A stretch of 64,000 nucleotides of DNA from Beijerinckia sp. 28-YEA-48. GTDB lineage: Bacteria > Pseudomonadota > Alphaproteobacteria > Rhizobiales > Beijerinckiaceae. This document shows, in pieces, positions 25,725 through 36,960 of the stretch. The notes beneath the pieces were generated by a model. That model was given only the letters and a program-made list of their open reading frames with translations. It made no database searches and was not told where the DNA came from. A program made the position numbers and the translations under genes. The stretch is from positions 2,576,001 to 2,640,000 of the forward strand of contig NZ_FNSI01000001.1 of assembly GCF_900104955.1 (NCBI RefSeq). Reading direction: 5' to 3'. Every line of letters starts with the position of its first letter. Positions within the stretch are counted from its first letter, which is position 1.

Positions 25725-26966
25725 ATGAATTTCGAAACCTTGCGCCAACAAGCGTCGACGGCATTGCAGACCGCCCTGCAATGGCTGGTCAGCCCACAAT
25801 TTTACGCGCAGATCGGCGCCATCATCGTCGCCCTCGCGATCGCTTATTTCGTCGCGCAGAAAGTCCGCTCGCGCTCCGGCCTGTTCTCGTCGGCACCAGA
25901 CGACGGACCGATGCTGCGGCTGCGGCAATGGCTGTTCACCTGCCGTGATCTCCTCTTCCCCGTCTTCACGGTTCTGGCGCTCGCCATCGCGGCCGAACTG
26001 GTGCAATCGGCGGTCGGCGCGGCGTGGCTGGTGCGCATCGCCCAGGGCCTTGCGGTGGTCGGCGTTCTCTATACGGCGATCAATCGGTTCATCACCCATC
26101 CGATCATCAATTCACTGGCGCGGTGGATCGGCATTCCCATTGCCGCCCTCTATGTGTTCGGCGTTCTCGGCGCCGTCGTCGGCTATCTCGATTCCATTTC
26201 GCTCGAGGTCGGCAATATCCGTCTATCGGTTTACACAATGGCCAAGGCGCTGCTCGCCGCGGCCATTCTGTTCTGGCTCGGCCGCGCCTCCAACGATGCC
26301 GGCCAAAAGGTCATCCGCAAGCAGGAAGCCTTCGATATTCCGACGCGCGAACTGTTGGCGAAAGCCTTCCAGATCGCGCTGTTCCTGTTGATCTTCGTCC
26401 TGTTGCTGCAGGTTCTCGGGCTTGATCTCACGGCTCTCACCGTCTTCGGCGGCGCGCTCGGCGTCGGCCTCGGCTTTGGCATGCAGCAGATTTCGTCGAA
26501 TTTCGTCTCCGGCATCATCCTTTTGATCGAACGCTCGATGAAGGTCGGCGATTATGTCGACCTTGGTGGCGATCGAGCCGGCGTGCTCCAGGAAATGAAC
26601 ATGCGTTCGAGCACGCTACGCACGAGCGATGGCCGCGACATTCTGGTGCCGAACGAGAAGTTCATCACCTCCGAATTCATCAACTGGACAAAGAGCGATC
26701 TGCATCACCGCTGCGAGATCAAATTCGCCATCGGCTATGATGTCGACATTCACCGCGTGCCGGCGATCGTCGAAGCGGCCGTCAAACAGCACCCACAGGT
26801 GCTGAACGCGCCCGCGCCGCCGACCTGTCGCTTGCTCAACTTCGGCGGCAACGTCAATTTCGCCGTCACTTATTGGGTGGCCGGGATCGACAGCTACAGC
26901 TCGCCGATCCAGTTCCTCATCTGGGACGCGCTGAAAAGCGCCGAGATCAAAATCCAGCCGTCGTGA
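25725..26966 (+). CDS. MscS-family mechanosensitive channel
   Basis: A 413-residue membrane protein with four to five hydrophobic helices (about residues 25-45, 70-130, 140-190 and 215-240). The MscS pore and beta domain follow: TVFGGALGVGLGFGMQQISSNFVSGIILLIERSMKVGDYVDLGG, then GRDILVPNEKFITSEFINWT. It should be a homoheptameric inner-membrane channel that releases solutes upon osmotic downshock. A GAGGGA ribosome site precedes ATG. Convergent with nadE, with only 4 bp between stops. Confidence 0.92.
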   Translation: MNFETLRQQASTALQTALQWLVSPQFYAQIGAIIVALAIAYFVAQKVRSRSGLFSSAPDDGPMLRLRQWLFTCRDLLFPVFTVLALAIAAELVQSAVGAAWLVRIAQGLAVVGVLYTAINRFITHPIINSLARWIGIPIAALYVFGVLGAVVGYLDSISLEVGNIRLSVYTMAKALLAAAILFWLGRASNDAGQKVIRKQEAFDIPTRELLAKAFQIALFLLIFVLLLQVLGLDLTALTVFGGALGVGLGFGMQQISSNFVSGIILLIERSMKVGDYVDLGGDRAGVLQEMNMRSSTLRTSDGRDILVPNEKFITSEFINWTKSDLHHRCEIKFAIGYDVDIHRVPAIVEAAVKQHPQVLNAPAPPTCRLLNFGGNVNFAVTYWVAGIDSYSSPIQFLIWDALKSAEIKIQPS

Positions 26967-26970
26967 GCGC

Positions 26971-28740
26971 TTATTCCTCAAACCGCTCCGACACGCCCAC
27001 CGGCTTGCGCGGCGCAATCGAGGGATCATGGGCGCGCGCAGGCGCGCCGGAATCGCGGAAGCGGTTGACGATCGGATAGCGGCGATCGCGGCCGAAGTTC
27101 TTGCGCGTCACCTTCACGCCCGGCGCTGACTGGCGGCGCTTATATTCGGCGATGTAGAGCAGGCGCTCGACCTTCTTCACCGTTTCGAGATCGTGACCGC
27201 GCGCGACGATGTCGGACACCCGCATTTCCTTCTCGACCAGGCATTCCAGCACATCGTCGAGCACATCATATTCCGGCAGCGAGTCCTGGTCCTTCTGGTT
27301 CTCGCGCAGTTCAGCCGTCGGCGGCTTAACGATGATGTTGTTGGGGATGACTTCGCCATCCGGCCCCATGGCGCCTTCCGGCTTCCAGCGGTTGCGCAGG
27401 TGACACAGGCGGAACACCTGCATCTTGTAGAGATCCTTAATCGGATTAAAGCCGCCGTTCATGTCGCCATAGATGGTGGCATAGCCAACCGACATTTCCG
27501 ACTTGTTGCCGGTGGTCACCAGCATCGAGCCGAACTTGTTCGACACCGACATCAGCAAGGTGCCACGGGCGCGCGACTGCAGGTTTTCTTCAGTCGTGTC
27601 GCGCGGCTTGCCTTGGAACAGCGGTTTCAAAACGCTCTCAAGCCCTTCGACCGCCGGTGCGATCGGCAGAATGTCGTAGCGCACGCCCAACGCACTGGCG
27701 CAGCCCTGCGCATCCGACAGCGACTCATTGGAGGTGAAGCGATAGGGCAGCATGATGCAGTGAACGCGCTCAGGCCCCAGCGCATCGACGGCGAGCGCGG
27801 CGCAGATCGCCGAATCGATGCCCCCCGACAGGCCCATGACGACGCCGGGAAAGCGGTTCTTGTTCACATAGTCGCGCAGGCCCACCACGCAGGCGGTGTA
27901 GTCGGCCTCATCGCCTTCCGGCACGAGCGCGCGCTCACCCGGCAGGCAATGCCAGCCTTTTGGGCCACGCTCCCAGATCGACACGGTGAGATCCTCGCGG
28001 AAGGCCGGCATCTGGAAGGCCAGTGAACGATCGGCGTTCAGCGCGAAGGAGCCGCCGTCGAACACCAGTTCGTCCTGACCGCCGACCTGGTTGAGATAGA
28101 GCAGCGGCAGGCCGGATTCGGTGACGCGCGCCACCGCGATCCCCATGCGCTCCTCTTGCTTGCCGCGCCAATAGGGCGAGCCATTGGGCGAGAGCAGGAT
28201 TTCAGCGCCGGTTTCCACCAGGCATTCGACGATATCGGCGCCCCAGATGTCCTCGCAGATCGGCACGCCCAAGCGCACGCCACGAAACACGATCGGTCCC
28301 GGCATCGGCCCCTGGGTGAAGACGCGCTTTTCGTCGAAAACGCCATAGTTGGGCAGATCGACCTTGAAGCGCACCGCCTCGATACGGCCGCCGTCGAGCA
28401 GTGCATAGGCGTTGTAGAGCCCGCCATTCTCGGCCCAGGGCAGACCGATCAGCACCGCCGGGCCGCCGTCGGCGGTCTCGCGCGCCAGATCCTCCAGGGT
28501 GGCGCGGCAGGCCTCTTGAAAGGCCGGCTTCAGCACCAGATCCTCGGGCGTATAGCCGGCGAGATAGAGTTCGGAGAACAGCACCAGGTCGGCGCCCTGG
28601 GCGCGGGCCTTGGTCCGGGCCTCGCGCACGCGGTCGGCATTGCCGCCGACGTCGCCAACGATACAATCGATCTGCGCCAGGGCGATCGCCAAACGGTCGG
28701 TTGGGCGATCGGCGGGGCGGGAGGAAGCTTTTGCGCTCAT
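26971..28740 (-). CDS. nadE: Glutamine-dependent NAD+ synthetase
   Basis: A 589-residue two-domain enzyme. The N-terminal nitrilase-like glutaminase domain has SELYLAGYTPEDL (catalytic Glu), KVDLPNYGVFDEKRVF (Lys) and GVPICEDIWG (Cys). The C-terminal synthetase domain has the PP-loop GLSGGIDSAICAALAVDALG and the TGNKSEMSVGY block. It amidates nicotinate adenine dinucleotide to NAD+ using ammonia channelled from glutamine. ATG at 28740 (MSAKASSRP) was chosen; 28749 and 28803 are alternatives without better support. The repeat element at 28798 lies just upstream. Confidence 0.94.
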   Translation of the reverse strand: MSAKASSRPADRPTDRLAIALAQIDCIVGDVGGNADRVREARTKARAQGADLVLFSELYLAGYTPEDLVLKPAFQEACRATLEDLARETADGGPAVLIGLPWAENGGLYNAYALLDGGRIEAVRFKVDLPNYGVFDEKRVFTQGPMPGPIVFRGVRLGVPICEDIWGADIVECLVETGAEILLSPNGSPYWRGKQEERMGIAVARVTESGLPLLYLNQVGGQDELVFDGGSFALNADRSLAFQMPAFREDLTVSIWERGPKGWHCLPGERALVPEGDEADYTACVVGLRDYVNKNRFPGVVMGLSGGIDSAICAALAVDALGPERVHCIMLPYRFTSNESLSDAQGCASALGVRYDILPIAPAVEGLESVLKPLFQGKPRDTTEENLQSRARGTLLMSVSNKFGSMLVTTGNKSEMSVGYATIYGDMNGGFNPIKDLYKMQVFRLCHLRNRWKPEGAMGPDGEVIPNNIIVKPPTAELRENQKDQDSLPEYDVLDDVLECLVEKEMRVSDIVARGHDLETVKKVERLLYIAEYKRRQSAPGVKVTRKNFGRDRRYPIVNRFRDSGAPARAHDPSIAPRKPVGVSERFEE

Positions 28741-28797
28741 ATCCGGCATGTAGCCCGCCGACGCAGCAGCGGCAATGCGGCGGGCGCATTTCGCCAA

Positions 28798-28896
28798 GAG
28801 CAAATCGCGTTTCGATAGAAACGCGATTTTGCCTAGGACCTTTGTTTTGACGCGTCTTTGTGGCGTTTGATGAACTCATCAAACTGCAAAACGCTA
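28798..28896 (+). repeat. Structured ~100 bp dispersed element, copy A
   Basis: Starts GAGCAAATCGCGTTTC and ends AAAACGCTA. It contains hairpin GCGTTTC-GATA-GAAACGC and a distal hairpin GTTTGATGA-AC-TCATCAAAC. It lies 104 bp upstream of, and in the same orientation as, the YeeE/YedE transporter gene. Copies B (33213) and C (36595) share the layout. Confidence 0.8.
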
Positions 28897-29000
28897 TAAT
28901 CACCCACACGCAGGTTCGTTTTCCGGGTTCGCTTTTTTCCTGTCGATCACGATATAGGGCTCTATGGCGCCTTTGCCCGGCCAATCGAGGAGCAACGCCC

Positions 29001-30236
29001 GTGACGCTTGCCACCAGACAGCCCAGCCCACCGCTCGTCGCCGCGCCGCCGGCGCAGACCGTGGTGGTCGGCGGCGCCGTGGTGCTGGCGGCAGCGTTGG
29101 GGCTGCATCTGGCGCTTGGCCAGGGCGCCCGCATGGCGCTGCTCTATCTCACCGGCATTCTGCTCGGCTTGGCGCTTTACTATGCCTCCTTCGGCTTCAC
29201 CGCCGCTTTCCGGGTGATGATCTCCGACCGGCGCAGCGCCGGCATCCGGGCGCAGATGCTGATGTTCGCCCTCGCCTGCCTGTTGTTTTTCCCGGCGCTG
29301 GCAGCGGGAACGGTTTTCGGCCAGCCGGTGGGCGGTTTCGTTTTCGGCATTGGCCCCGGTGTCGTGCTGGGTTCCTTCATGTTCGGCATCGGCATGCAAT
29401 TGGGCGGCGGCTGCGGCTCAGGCACTTTGTTCCCCACCGGCGGCGGCAATGCCCGCATGCTGCTGACCCTGATCTTCTTCATCGTCGGCTCGATGCTGGG
29501 CTTCGCGCATCTGCCATGGTGGGAAAGCCAGGCGAGCCTACCGGCGCTGTCACTGGTCAATCTGTTGGGCTGGGTACCGGCCCTGGCGCTCAATCTGGCG
29601 GTCTTCGCCGCCATCTACTTCGCCAGCCGTGCGTTGGAATTACGCCGGCACGGCAAGGTCCAGCCGATCAGTGGCTGGCGCGCGTCGGAAACACAGCGGC
29701 CCTTTCTGGCCCGGCACTGGCCGATGCTGGCCGGCGGCGTGGCCCTGGCGGTGCTGAACTTCGCCACTTTACTGCTCGCCGGGCGGCCCTGGGGCATAAC
29801 CGCCGCCTTCCCGCTCTGGGGCGCCACCGCTTTACAGGCGCTTGGCATCGACGTGGCACAATGGCCGTCCTGGTCCGATCCATTCTATCGCGACTGGCTC
29901 GCCGCCGGCGTGCTCGGCGACGCGACCTCGGTGATGGACATCGGCCTGATGCTGGGGGCGGCGGCCGCCGCCGGCCTTTCCGGTGAGTTTCGCCCGACGT
30001 TGCGCATTCCGATTAGGCAGATCGCCGCCAGCATCATCGGTGGCCTGCTGATGGGCTATGGCGCGCGCATCGCCTATGGCTGCAACATTGGCGCTTATTT
30101 CGGCGGCATCGCCTCGGGCAGCCTGCACGGTTGGGCCTGGATCGTCTTCGCTTTGGCCGGCAATTGGCTGGGAACATGGCTGCGTCCCAGCTTCGGTATG
30201 GCCGTTGAGCGTACCGCGCCCGCCGCATCCTGCTGA
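29001..30236 (+). CDS. YeeE/YedE family membrane transporter (sulfur-compound type)
   Basis: A 411-residue polytopic protein with about ten hydrophobic helices. It has the two conserved YeeE/YedE motifs, GGGCGSGT in the first half and YGCNIGAYFGGIASGSLHGW in the second. Characterised family members import thiosulfate through cysteine-containing relays. The cysteines of both motifs are present here. The GTG start at 29001 was chosen because it has GAGGAG eight bases upstream and homology begins shortly after. The frame from 28860 would run through the repeat element. Confidence 0.87.
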   Translation: MTLATRQPSPPLVAAPPAQTVVVGGAVVLAAALGLHLALGQGARMALLYLTGILLGLALYYASFGFTAAFRVMISDRRSAGIRAQMLMFALACLLFFPALAAGTVFGQPVGGFVFGIGPGVVLGSFMFGIGMQLGGGCGSGTLFPTGGGNARMLLTLIFFIVGSMLGFAHLPWWESQASLPALSLVNLLGWVPALALNLAVFAAIYFASRALELRRHGKVQPISGWRASETQRPFLARHWPMLAGGVALAVLNFATLLLAGRPWGITAAFPLWGATALQALGIDVAQWPSWSDPFYRDWLAAGVLGDATSVMDIGLMLGAAAAAGLSGEFRPTLRIPIRQIAASIIGGLLMGYGARIAYGCNIGAYFGGIASGSLHGWAWIVFALAGNWLGTWLRPSFGMAVERTAPAASC

Positions 30237-30472
30237 AATCATTCCTGTCACGACAGGTGTTGCTAGGGAGCCACGGCAAGCTTCTCCTGCTGCTGTCAAA
30301 CACTTGTGAACGGAAAATTTATTGCGTCACCGCCAAGGTAGGCGAGAATGGGGCGCGATTACGGCGATTCACAGTTGCGCCGCAACTCTTCGGGCTTTCG
30401 CCAATTGGCGGTCTCCGCCGGCTGGCATTGACGCGACCACCTAGATGCGACTTGCACTGAGGGAATGTCTAA

Positions 30473-31063
30473 ATGACGAAAATTTTTTCCGCTGTCGCTG
30501 CTACAATTCTGAGCGCGGCGCTTTTTGCTCCTGGCGCCGTCCAAGCTCAGGAAACCCACGCTTCGTTCTTCTCGCAGATTTTCAATCCCGGCCCGTCCGG
30601 CGGCGACCGGCCGCAAGTCAGCGCCATCCCGCGTGAAGTCGTCTCCTTTACCGGCCAATATGCCCCCGGCACCATTCTGATCTCGACCAAGGAGCGCCGG
30701 CTCTATTACGTCATGCCGAATGGCCAGGCGATGCGCTACGGCGTCGGCGTCGGCCGTCCCGGCTTCGAATGGGGTGGCACCAAGGTCGTCTCGCAGAAGC
30801 GCGAGTGGCCGGATTGGACGCCGCCGTCGCAGATGCTGAAGCGTCGCCCCGATCTGCCCCGCCACATGAAGGGCGGCATCGACAATCCGCTCGGCGCCCG
30901 CGCCATGTATCTGGGCTCGTCGCTCTATCGCATCCACGGCTCGAACGAGCCGAACACGATCGGCCAGGCCGTTTCCTCGGGCTGCATTCGCATGACCAAC
31001 GAGGACGTCGTCGACCTCTACGAGCGGGTGCGAGTCGGCACCCGGGTCGTTGTTGTGCGCTAA
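30473..31063 (+). CDS. L,D-transpeptidase (YkuD domain)
   Basis: A 196-residue secreted enzyme. The signal peptide MTKIFSAVAATILSAALFAPGA ends near VQA-QE. A YkuD catalytic domain follows with HGSNEPNTIGQAVSSGCIRM, matching HxnnxxxxG...S-H/G-x-C-x-R with the catalytic Cys and His. These periplasmic enzymes make 3-3 peptidoglycan crosslinks or attach proteins to the wall; members are numerous in Hyphomicrobiales. A terminator hairpin at 31094-31119 ends the transcript. Confidence 0.92.
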   Translation: MTKIFSAVAATILSAALFAPGAVQAQETHASFFSQIFNPGPSGGDRPQVSAIPREVVSFTGQYAPGTILISTKERRLYYVMPNGQAMRYGVGVGRPGFEWGGTKVVSQKREWPDWTPPSQMLKRRPDLPRHMKGGIDNPLGARAMYLGSSLYRIHGSNEPNTIGQAVSSGCIRMTNEDVVDLYERVRVGTRVVVVR

Positions 31064-31093
31064 CTGGATATAGCCCTCTAAAAAATAGACTGA

Positions 31094-31119
31094 AAAGCCG
31101 GGGTAACCTGGCTTTTTTG
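31094..31119 (+). terminator. Rho-independent terminator after the L,D-transpeptidase
   Basis: Stem AAAAGCC/GGCTTTT around a ten-base loop, followed by a run of T. It is 30 bp past the stop codon. Confidence 0.65.
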
Positions 31120-31186
31120 CTGTTTGACAGACCGTTATCCAAACACGACCTTCGTCGCCCTTCCGAATTGGACTAACGCTCTATAT

Positions 31187-32257
31187 ATGAAGGACATGGC
31201 GCACGACGCAGACCTAGCAATCGCTGCCAAGCCACAGCTGGCGGCCAAAGCGAAGGCCCCCCCTGCCCTGATCGATCCGTTCGGGCGGGCGGTGACCTAT
31301 ATCCGCGTGTCGGTGACCGACCGCTGCGATTTCCGCTGCGTCTATTGCATGTCGGAAGACATGACCTTCCTGCCCAAGCGCGACCTGCTGACGCTCGAGG
31401 AACTCGACCGGCTGTGCACGGCCTTTGTCGACAAGGGCACGCGCCGGATTCGCATCACCGGCGGCGAGCCTCTGGTGCGGCGGGGCATCATGACCCTATT
31501 CCAATCGCTGTCGCGCCATCTCGGCAGCGGCGCGCTCGACGAGATCACCGTCACCACCAACGGCTCGCAGCTCGCCCGCTATGCCAAGGAACTCGCCGCC
31601 TGTGGCGTGCGCCGGATCAATGTTTCGCTCGACACGCTCGATGCCGACAAATTCCGCCGCATCACCCGCTGGGGCGACCTCAAGAAAGTGCTTGAAGGCA
31701 TCGATGCGGCCCAAGCCGCCGGCCTGCAGATAAAGCTCAACGCGGTGGCGCTGGCTGGCGTCAACGAAGACGAATTCGTGCCGATGATCCGCTGGGCCCA
31801 TGGCCGCGGTATCGACATCACCTTCATCGAAGTGATGCCGCTCGGCGAGATCGAAGGCCAGCGCGCCGACCAATATCTGCCGCTGAGCAAAGTGCGCGCC
31901 GATCTGATGGACCATTTCACCCTGCAAGACAGCAGCTACCAGACCGGCGGCCCGGCACGCTATGTCACGGCGCAGGAGACCGGCGGGCGCATCGGCTTCA
32001 TCACGCCGCTGACTCACAATTTCTGCGAAAGCTGCAATCGCGTCCGCCTCACCTGCACCGGCACGCTCTATATGTGCCTGGGCCAAGAAGACGCCGCCGA
32101 TCTACGCAGCCCGTTGCGCGCCTCGGAATCCAACGACCTTCTGAACGCCGCCATCGATCGCGCCATTCTGCGCAAGCCCAAGGGCCACGATTTCATCATC
32201 GACCGTACCACCCGGCAACCGGCTGTCGGCCGGCATATGAGCGTCACGGGCGGCTGA
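31187..32257 (+). CDS. moaA: GTP 3',8-cyclase, molybdenum cofactor biosynthesis
   Basis: A radical-SAM enzyme of 356 residues. The first [4Fe-4S] site is CDFRCVYC, preceded by DRCDFRC. The SAM-binding GGEPLVRRG follows. The second cluster's cysteines are in [20 protein letters not shown], and the protein ends with the functional Gly-Gly (SVTGG). It converts GTP into 3',8-cyclo-7,8-dihydro-GTP, the first step of molybdopterin synthesis. ATG at 31187 was chosen; 31196 is equally possible. It stands apart from other moa genes. The EamA-family gene 26 bp downstream may be co-transcribed. Confidence 0.95.
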   Translation: MKDMAHDADLAIAAKPQLAAKAKAPPALIDPFGRAVTYIRVSVTDRCDFRCVYCMSEDMTFLPKRDLLTLEELDRLCTAFVDKGTRRIRITGGEPLVRRGIMTLFQSLSRHLGSGALDEITVTTNGSQLARYAKELAACGVRRINVSLDTLDADKFRRITRWGDLKKVLEGIDAAQAAGLQIKLNAVALAGVNEDEFVPMIRWAHGRGIDITFIEVMPLGEIEGQRADQYLPLSKVRADLMDHFTLQDSSYQTGGPARYVTAQETGGRIGFITPLTHNFCESCNRVRLTCTGTLYMCLGQEDAADLRSPLRASESNDLLNAAIDRAILRKPKGHDFIIDRTTRQPAVGRHMSVTGG

Positions 32258-32283
32258 CGCAGCGTTAAAAAGCCCGGGGGGAT

Positions 32284-33129
32284 ATGGGCGAGGGCAATCG
32301 TAAAGGCATCGTCGCCATGTGCGCGGCGGTTGCCTGTTTCACGACAACCGATGGCTTGATGAAACTGGCGACGGAGACGTTGCCAGCCTCGCAGATCATC
32401 GCGCTGCGCGGCCTGATCGCCCTGACATTGATGAGCGCCGTCGCCATCAGCGCGCGCATGTGGCGCCACGCCGGCGGCCTGCTCCACCCGCTCGTGCTGC
32501 TGCGTGTCTTCTTCGAAATGTCGATGATCGTCGCCTATGTGAGCGCGCTGAGCCGCCTGCCCCTCGCCAATGTCTTCAGCGTCCTGCAGGCCGCCCCCAT
32601 CGTCATGACCGCCTTTGCCGCCTTCATCTGGGGCGAACGGGTGAGCCTGGGCCGTTGGATCGCCATCCTCATCGGCTTTGCCGGTGTCGCCCTGATCATC
32701 AAGCCGACGCCGAGCGGCTTTGAACCGGCGATGACGCTCGCCCTCATCGCCAGCCTATGCGTGGCTGGGCGCGATCTGTCCACGGCGCGCATCCCGCGCA
32801 CCCTGCCCGCCATCCTGATTACATTTTCAGCAACGCTCGGCAGCACGCTGGCGGGCGGTCTGTTGTCCTCCGTCGAGACCTGGCATCCGGTCGGCCAACG
32901 CGAGGTGCTGATCCTGGGCGGCGCCGCCCTTGCCTTGGCAATCGGCAATTACGCCGTCATCGTCGCCTATCGCAGCGCCCCCGTCTCTATCGTATCGCCC
33001 TTCCGCTACATGGGCGTGGCCTTTGCCATTTTCTTTGGCTGGATGGTGTGGGGTTTCGTGCCCGACGCCATCGCCCTGGCCGGCATTGTCATCGTGGTTT
33101 TGGCGGGTCTCTACACCATCAGGCGATAG
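32284..33129 (+). CDS. EamA/DMT-family transporter
   Basis: A 281-residue membrane protein with ten predicted hydrophobic helices arranged as two EamA repeats. FSVLQAAPIVMTAFAAFIWGERVSLGRWIAILIGFAGVALI closes the first, and the equivalent FRYMGVAFAIFFGWMVWGFVPDAIALAGIVIVVLAGLY closes the second. These are drug/metabolite exporters or permeases, and the cargo is unknown. The start follows a GGGGGGAT site. The gene is followed by repeat copy B. Confidence 0.88.
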   Translation: MGEGNRKGIVAMCAAVACFTTTDGLMKLATETLPASQIIALRGLIALTLMSAVAISARMWRHAGGLLHPLVLLRVFFEMSMIVAYVSALSRLPLANVFSVLQAAPIVMTAFAAFIWGERVSLGRWIAILIGFAGVALIIKPTPSGFEPAMTLALIASLCVAGRDLSTARIPRTLPAILITFSATLGSTLAGGLLSSVETWHPVGQREVLILGGAALALAIGNYAVIVAYRSAPVSIVSPFRYMGVAFAIFFGWMVWGFVPDAIALAGIVIVVLAGLYTIRR

Positions 33130-33212
33130 GCGCTGTCCACATAAGACAAAAGACCAATGGCCAAACGCCCGCCGGAAATGCCTTTGGTGGCGGATTACAA
33201 AACACGGTGCTA

Positions 33213-33312
33213 GAGCAAATCGCGTTTCGGTAGAAACGTGATTTTGCTTAGGTCCTCTTATGTGGACGCGTCTTCATGGCGCTCGACGATTCCGTCGAGC
33301 TGTGAAACGCTA
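33213..33312 (+). repeat. Structured ~100 bp dispersed element, copy B
   Basis: Same layout as copy A, beginning GAGCAAATCGCGTTTC. The distal hairpin here is GCTCGACG-ATT-CGTCGAGC. Both arms changed relative to copies A and C, so pairing is kept. It ends 46 bp before the TRAP small permease start, in sense orientation. Confidence 0.8.
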
Positions 33313-33357
33313 TGAGAAGGGTTTTAAGCATTAGCCGTGGGGGCGGCAGGGGGATTC

Positions 33358-33897
33358 ATGCAGTTCTTATTACGACTGAGTCGCGGCATTGACGCACTCA
33401 ACGAGCGGGTCGGTTACCTCTGCGATTATCTTGTCCTCATCGTTTGTTTCATCAGCGGCGGCAATGCGCTCATGCGCTACACGTTCAGCTATAGCTCGAA
33501 CGCCTTCCTCGAAATCCAATGGTATCTGTTTGGCGCCATCGTCCTGCTCGGCGCCTCCTATACGCTCAAGCGCAACGAACATGTGCGCGTCGACGTGCTC
33601 TACGCCAATCTGTCGGAACGCGGCCGCCTGATCATCGATGCTGTCGGCTTCCTCTGTTTCATGCTGCCGGTGATGATCTTTCTCATCTATCTCAGCCTTC
33701 CGGTTTTCCTGCGCTCCTTCGCCAATGGGGAACTGTCGCAAAATGCCGGCGGCCTCACGCTTTGGCCGGCGAAACTGCTGCTGCCGCTTGGCTTCTTCCT
33801 TTTGTCGTTGCAAGGCGTTTCGGAGCTGATCAAGCGCTGCGCCGCCCTGATGGGCTTAATCGAACTTGAAACGAAATACGAGAAACCCCTGCAATAA
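33358..33897 (+). CDS. TRAP transporter small permease (DctQ-like)
   Basis: A 179-residue protein with four hydrophobic helices and the family motif RNEHVRVDVLYANLSERGR after helix 2. The DctQ subunit bridges the binding protein and the large permease of tripartite ATP-independent periplasmic transporters. ATG at 33358 follows a GGCAGGGGG site. It is 39 bp upstream of the large permease in the same operon. Confidence 0.92.
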   Translation: MQFLLRLSRGIDALNERVGYLCDYLVLIVCFISGGNALMRYTFSYSSNAFLEIQWYLFGAIVLLGASYTLKRNEHVRVDVLYANLSERGRLIIDAVGFLCFMLPVMIFLIYLSLPVFLRSFANGELSQNAGGLTLWPAKLLLPLGFFLLSLQGVSELIKRCAALMGLIELETKYEKPLQ

Positions 33898-33936
33898 AAG
33901 GGTTTCCATAGAGGGTACGGGCTGAGGGGCTAGCAC

Positions 33937-35337
33937 ATGTTTTCTCACGGCGTCATGCCGCCACTGATGTTCGCCGGAATGATCTGTTTCATGGTCATCG
34001 GCTTTCCCGTCGCCTTCTCGCTCGGCGCGGTCGGCATGTTCTTTGGCCTCATCGGCATTCTCACCGGCCATTTCGATGCCAGTTTCCTGCAAGCGCTGCC
34101 GTTGCGCGTCTATGGCATCATCAGCAACGAACTGCTGTTGGCCATTCCATTCTTCACCTTCATGGGCGCGTTGCTCGAACGCTGCGGCCTTGCCGAGGAT
34201 CTGCTTGAAGGCACCGGCCAGCTCTTTGGCCCGATGCCCGGCGGCCTCGCTGTCGCGGTCATTCTCGTCGGCGCGATCCTGGGCGCGATCACCGGCACGG
34301 TCGCCGCCTCCGTCATCGCCATGGGCGTGATCTCGCTGCCGGTGATGATGCGCTATGGCTACGATATGAAGCTAACCACGGGCGTCATCGCGGCGTCCGG
34401 GACGATCACCCAGCTCATACCACCCTCCCTGGTGCTGGTGGTGCTGGCCGACCAGCTCGGCAAATCGGTCGGCGACATGTATCTGGGCGCCATCGGCCCC
34501 TCGATCCTGCAGGTGTCGATCTTCCTCCTCTATATTCTGGCACTGGCGATCCTGCGCCCCAATGCCATGCCGCCGATCCCGCCGGAAGCGCGCCAGCCGT
34601 TCGGCTGGAAGCTGTTGCGCCGCGTGCTGTGGGGCATGATTCCCTCGATCGTCCTGATCTTCCTGGTGCTCGGCACGATCTTCATGGGCCTGGCGACGCC
34701 AACCGAAGCCGGCGCGCTCGGCGCCATCGGCGCGCTGGTGCTGGCCGCCATGCACCGGCGCCTGACCTGGACTTTGGTGCGTCAGGCCATGGCCTCGACC
34801 ATGACGCTGACCTCCATGGTGGTGTTCATCCTGATCGGCTCGACCGTGTTCAGCCTGGTCTTCCAGGGCATGGATGGCGGACGTTGGATCGAGCACATGC
34901 TGACGGGCCTGCCTGGCGGTCAGGTCGGCTTCCTGATCTTCGTCAACATTTTCATCTTCTTCCTGGCGTTCTTCCTCGACTTTTTCGAGATCGCCTTCAT
35001 CGTCATTCCGCTCTTGGCGCCGGTCGCGGCAAAGCTCGGCATCGATCTCATCTGGTTTGGCGTGCTGCTCTGCGTAAACATGCAGACGTCGTTCATGCAT
35101 CCACCGTTCGGCTTCGCTCTGTTCTATCTGCGCGGCATCGCGCCGCCGCAGGTGAAGAGCTCCGATATCTATTGGGGCGCGCTGCCTTGGGTGGCAATGC
35201 AGCTCATCCTCGTGATCGTCGTCATCGCCTGGCCGGAATCAGTCACCTATTGGCTCGATCACGGACCGAAGGTCGATCCAAATTCGGTCAAGATCGAAGT
35301 GCCGATGAACGACGCGCCGCCGCCGCTCAAGTTTTGA
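33937..35337 (+). CDS. TRAP transporter large permease (DctM-like)
   Basis: A 466-residue polytopic protein with about 12-14 hydrophobic helices and the DctM/ion-transporter family pattern. ELLLAIPFFTFMGALLERCGLAEDLL is near the N terminus, GVIAASGTITQLIPPSLVLVVLADQLGKSVGDMY in the middle, and LCVNMQTSFMHPPFGFALFYLRG near the end. It carries out sodium-coupled import of an organic acid. Together with the convergent binding protein at 35431 it resembles the TakP-like / mannitol-chloroaromatic TRAP class. Confidence 0.93.
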   Translation: MFSHGVMPPLMFAGMICFMVIGFPVAFSLGAVGMFFGLIGILTGHFDASFLQALPLRVYGIISNELLLAIPFFTFMGALLERCGLAEDLLEGTGQLFGPMPGGLAVAVILVGAILGAITGTVAASVIAMGVISLPVMMRYGYDMKLTTGVIAASGTITQLIPPSLVLVVLADQLGKSVGDMYLGAIGPSILQVSIFLLYILALAILRPNAMPPIPPEARQPFGWKLLRRVLWGMIPSIVLIFLVLGTIFMGLATPTEAGALGAIGALVLAAMHRRLTWTLVRQAMASTMTLTSMVVFILIGSTVFSLVFQGMDGGRWIEHMLTGLPGGQVGFLIFVNIFIFFLAFFLDFFEIAFIVIPLLAPVAAKLGIDLIWFGVLLCVNMQTSFMHPPFGFALFYLRGIAPPQVKSSDIYWGALPWVAMQLILVIVVIAWPESVTYWLDHGPKVDPNSVKIEVPMNDAPPPLKF

Positions 35338-35350
35338 AGCCTTGAACCCA

Positions 35351-35372
35351 ACCCGTCATTGCAATGACGGGT
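35351..35372. repeat. Perfect 22 bp palindrome ACCCGTCATTG/CAATGACGGGT
   Basis: The two 11 bp arms meet with no spacer. The sequence CGTCATTGC is also the outer arm of the repeat at 37861-37997, so this looks like a collapsed copy of the same extragenic family. Confidence 0.6.
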
Positions 35373-35381
35373 CGACATAAA

Positions 35382-35415
35382 AAATCCCCGGCCAAGGCCG
35401 GGGATTTCTTTTTTG
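35382..35415. terminator. Bidirectional rho-independent terminator between convergent TRAP genes
   Basis: A perfect 12 bp stem AAATCCCCGGCC/GGCCGGGGATTT with a two-base centre. It is followed on the plus side by CTTTTTTT and preceded by an A-run, so it can serve both the permease transcript and the convergent binding-protein transcript. Confidence 0.9.
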
Positions 35416-35430
35416 CAAGGGTGGATCCGA

Positions 35431-36960
<1,530 letters not shown>

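Noticed and set aside
28798-28896. Structured repeat considered as a tRNA gene
   Set aside because: The hairpins do not form a cloverleaf: no TTCGA T-loop or acceptor stem with a CCA-adjacent 3' end could be drawn, and copies B and C change loop sequences freely.
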